A stretch of DNA of 64,000 bases from Lamellibrachia satsuma (lineage: Eukaryota > Annelida > Polychaeta > Sabellida > Siboglinidae): assembly GCA_033239005.1 (NCBI GenBank), contig BSQZ01000011.1, positions 2,058,501 to 2,122,500 of the forward strand. The letters run 5' to 3'. The notes beneath the pieces are model-generated. The model ran no database searches and was not told where the DNA came from. It worked only from the letters and a program-made list of their open reading frames with translations. Of this stretch, positions 60,709 to 64,000 are shown piece after piece. How positions within the stretch are numbered: position 1 is the first letter of the stretch; every line of letters begins with the position of its first letter. The position numbers and the translations under genes are program-made.

Positions 60709-63700
60709 ACATCAAATCAATTTCCCAAACGAAACGTGAAAAAAGGGTAACGACAACACATTGTTCGATCTACATGCAATAAGTCGCAACAATTTAGATT
60801 CAAAATGTGAGAAAGATGAAAAAGGAATTATTAATAATATAACAGGCGCTACACGAACTTCTTCTTCTTCCATTTGAGCTCATAACTCTGTGTTAGCCAC
60901 ATATAAATGTGGCTAGAGTATTTTCGAGCCGTGATCACTATTGCGTGGGAGTGGTTGATGTAGTGCTGGTTCGGGTCCGTTTTAGTCAGAATATGTCGCG
61001 TCTGCGTAATTAGGCAATAAATTAGTGTATAGGCTATATGATATCTAATAATAATATAATTGTTTTATGTTGGCATGGTGAGAAGGACAGTCTGAACCTT
61101 TCTACTGAGGGTTGGCTAACTAATTCCTACAAAACATGATAATTTTATTTACATAACCGCGTCTAAATATCTGCATGTATTCACGGTTAGTTAAATTTTA
61201 AATGTTAGACATGAAGGAAAAACGGCGCAAGTTATACGACCACGCACGTGCAGCTAGTATGCTTTCTGCCGGAAGTTACACGACTACGCATGCGCAGTAA
61301 ATATACTTCCTGTGGAAGCAGTAACGAAACACTTGCATAACGAGATTTTCGTCCCCTATTGGCGGTGTCACTGCGTCGAGCAGACTCGTATCCGGCGAAG
61401 GGATTCAAGAAAGTGACACCAGTCCTTCCTTTCCACGTCCGACTTCGGTGACGCCATTATCAACAGAGTTAATAATACGAAGGCTATAACTGGCCAGTAA
61501 CTGAGACAATGGGGCAGAATAGCCAATCAGAAGTTTTCTCCCTCCTTGTTATGTTTGTACTCGTTGCCTTGTCGCGATCTTGGGCAGATAAGTCATGCAA
61601 CGACAGGGAATGGCATTCAGAATGAAAACAACCTAAAAATCGACAATCGACCACCAATCAATCGTCGACGAAATCGATAAGTCTCCACATATTGTAACAT
61701 AATAACATACCTGATCCAACGATCAAAAGTAAAATATTTGTGCAGTGTTGTTGTTGTTGTTGGATATTGGTATAAAGTTGACACCATTCAATCTCCGGTG
61801 GATAGTTTCTATATAACGATGAATGATATGGCCTGACGCATGTTATCTTCGCATCTAAATGCACACGGTCACATTAATAGTATAGGCATTCATAGTAAAC
61901 AAATAATGTTTAATTTCGTAAATAATAATTTCCATATTTATAGTACAGATTAGATATGCGGCGCGATGTGCTGTGATTGTTGGACCCTCAAATCGTTTGA
62001 AGGTCCTTCGAGTCTCTTAAGTGACAAGTCTGGTTTGCAGTTAACGTTTCCAAGTTTGCGCGTCACAAATTGGGAATATGCTTTTTAAATATTTGGTTTG
62101 ATTTGACTTGTTTGGATAAACCTCGTATACCGTTCGTACCGAATTCATGATAATTAAAGAACTCTACATATGGTATAAGTGAATAAACTGTTGTAGACGC
62201 ACACAGTGACGGTCTCTATATATCGCCCACCAAAATTAAGCCACAACAGACGCATCCACGAAGCGGCACTGACTATAGGCTTCCCGAAATAACGTATTTT
62301 AATCACTCGATGACGAATGCATCTTAATAAACAGTCTGGCCTTTAAGCAACCACCTATTTGTGAGGAGGGTTTTCAAATTAAAAGTCATGGAGTCGGGTG
62401 TCGAGAATTAGACGTGTCGTGTGTCCTGAAATAAACGACGTGTTTAGCTAACCACGTTATGATGTTTATATTTCAGCGTGTTTAAGCATACGTTGGAACG
62501 TATAATTCAAAACAATAAGAGTTTAAAATCTAAACGCCTGATGATGTTTAGGGGAATTTCCACCGCTCCGTTTTTGGTCAATATTTTGAAAAACATTGTG
62601 TAAAAATAAGATTTGTTTTTATCCGTCAACGGATGTACACCATCTGCACATTGTGTACACATATCAACTGATAATAACAAGAAATAAAAAAAAACGTCAT
62701 TAATAAAAGAAAAAAATGCTTTGGGGGCGCTTTAGGGGAGCATGTCCCCAAAGCGTCCTTTTGCTGTCCCCCAAGCACTCCTACGTAGCGCAGATTAAGT
62801 ACGCTTAAAGACAAAAATTGTGTTACATGAAATGTAAAGCAGTTATTACATCTATTTACTAATTTGATTTTAAATTATGTACAGCCACCGACTGCGTTGC
62901 TACTGTAGCCATTACATTAGACCGTATATCTCGAAGTACCACTGGCAACACTCACTGCAGCCAAACCTCAGATGATGTGTGTTTGTGCTATCGCTGTCGC
63001 TGTACAGTGAATCCGAAACGCACCGAATGTTTGAGGCATCTTTGTTTTATTTACTCTGTAAATAAATCCACGTTGTCGTTCGCGAAGATTCGGTACCTAT
63101 GTCACAATGTGAGTGGGGTAGAACGTTGTTGCCCCGCCAGGACAACATCACCAAGTTGTTATTATCCAGTAGACGGGGACGGGTCATTATTTATTTCCCA
63201 TTGCAGACAATGTTAACATTTTGCAATGCTGCTCGCAAATTTATATTTTTAATATATCCTGAAAATAAATTATAATAAGTAGACAAGATGCTCCCCGTAA
63301 AACGACATCATGTCTTGATCCAATAGTCACTGACACGTGGATATGTGGCCGGTCTTCCCCTTGAAAGTTTACGGTGGACACAGCATAAGTGTTGTACTCT
63401 TCAAATATGGTATGTTACAATCACTGGTACTATGACATGATCCAGGAAGTAACACAATGTCCCGTCCCCAGAAGGGCCAACGCGGAGATCGCACATTAAC
63501 CAGAGGTCAGATATGGAGTCACGCACGAAGCGAACATTTCATTTACGTTAATGTTCATATCGATCACACTAGAGACGCTCTCGTCAGTAACTGCTATCTT
63601 CACACGCAACGGCGCAGTTACTTAACATAAACGAGCGACACGAACATCGTCTTTGCAATATCATCCTGGAGTCGTCAACGGTTTCTCAACACGCAACACG

Positions 63701-64000
63701 TCTTGATGACAGTCTGTGGTACAAAATCATTCTGCAACATATCAACCATTTAGTGAAGTATCGATCATTTAACGACATATCAATCACTTAGCACCGATAA
63801 CAGATGATTAATCAAACGGATGCTTTCCTGGCAGCAGTGCAACATCAGACAGCGGATGTGGTCACGAAATTAAGAAAAATAATTACATTAGCAAAGAAAA
63901 CATTCCAGGACATGTCTGATGTCTGAAGACTAAAAATATGTAGACCCAGATGCCTACACAGACCAGGATAATAGTCCTCATGTGCTGTGTGTGGACTACG
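60709..64000. other. Right-end sequence without recognised genes
   Basis: No family recognised. Small inverted repeats: AGCCACAT/ATGTGGCT at 60,895-60,914 and GCTTTGGGG/CCCCAAAGC at 62,718-62,754. GTGAGTGG at 63,109 and TTCCCATTGCAG ending at 63,207 could mark a 100-bp intron, but no coding frame supports it. Confidence 0.4.

Noticed and set aside
63109..63207. Small intron-like interval (GTGAGT ... TTCCCATTGCAG)
   Set aside because: Splice-like ends occur by chance and neither side has a convincing coding frame.

Overview
This is eukaryotic DNA: AT-rich, intron-containing, full of simple repeats, minisatellites and transposable elements, with TATA-box promoters and GT-AG introns. The mix (CR1/L2-like non-LTR elements, a Ty3-type LTR element, hAT and Harbinger-type non-autonomous DNA elements, 27-41 bp minisatellites) suggests a marine lophotrochozoan, most likely a mollusc. 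No sequence here proves the species.

The real content is a small multigene family in three head-to-head pairs: A(-)/B(+) at 0.2-6.2 kb, C(-)/D(+) at 11.5-19.0 kb and E(-)/F(+) at 26.5-36.6 kb. Each gene has a TATA promoter, a noncoding leader exon and three coding exons. It encodes a secreted protein of 133-137 residues: signal peptide, a short cationic segment with four cysteines spaced C-X7-C-X4-C-X7-C, a basic R-K-[RK]-R site, then two canonical EF-hand loops and a conserved C-terminal S-C-L. I assembled the splice forms by hand: coding exons 168 (180 in F), 154 and 80 nt, with the intron between the EF-hands in phase 1. I do not recognise the family. Gene A runs off the left edge and has a mutated splice donor. 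B carries the exon 3 of the minus-strand lineage, so it looks recombinant. A relic of another copy (intron only) lies at 25.5-26.0 kb.

Pairs A/B and C/D are a recent duplication about 12.26 kb apart. Each pair is itself an old inverted duplication whose arms share the promoter block. Minisatellites fill the spaces: 30 bp (10.8 kb), 34 bp (22.1-25.3 kb), 35 bp inside intron 3 of E (26.8-27.8 kb) and 41 bp at the inversion axis of E/F (30.5-32.3 kb). DNA transposon traces in this half are a hAT transposase fragment (7.1 kb), a 356-bp Harbinger-type MITE (7.7 kb) and a 755-bp hAT-type element (19.8 kb).

The right half (38.9-60.7 kb) is mostly transposon-derived: a MULE transposase relic, fragments of CR1-like elements, a complete but decayed Ty3-type LTR retrotransposon (41,404-46,041, with 5-bp target duplication, primer-binding site and polypurine tract), a long CR1-like RT copy (50-51.6 kb), an L2-like relic (54 kb), and an AT-rich non-LTR element (56.1-59.3 kb) lying between two parts of a 27-bp minisatellite. 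From 60.7 to 64 kb I see no supportable gene. No tRNA, rRNA or CRISPR was found.
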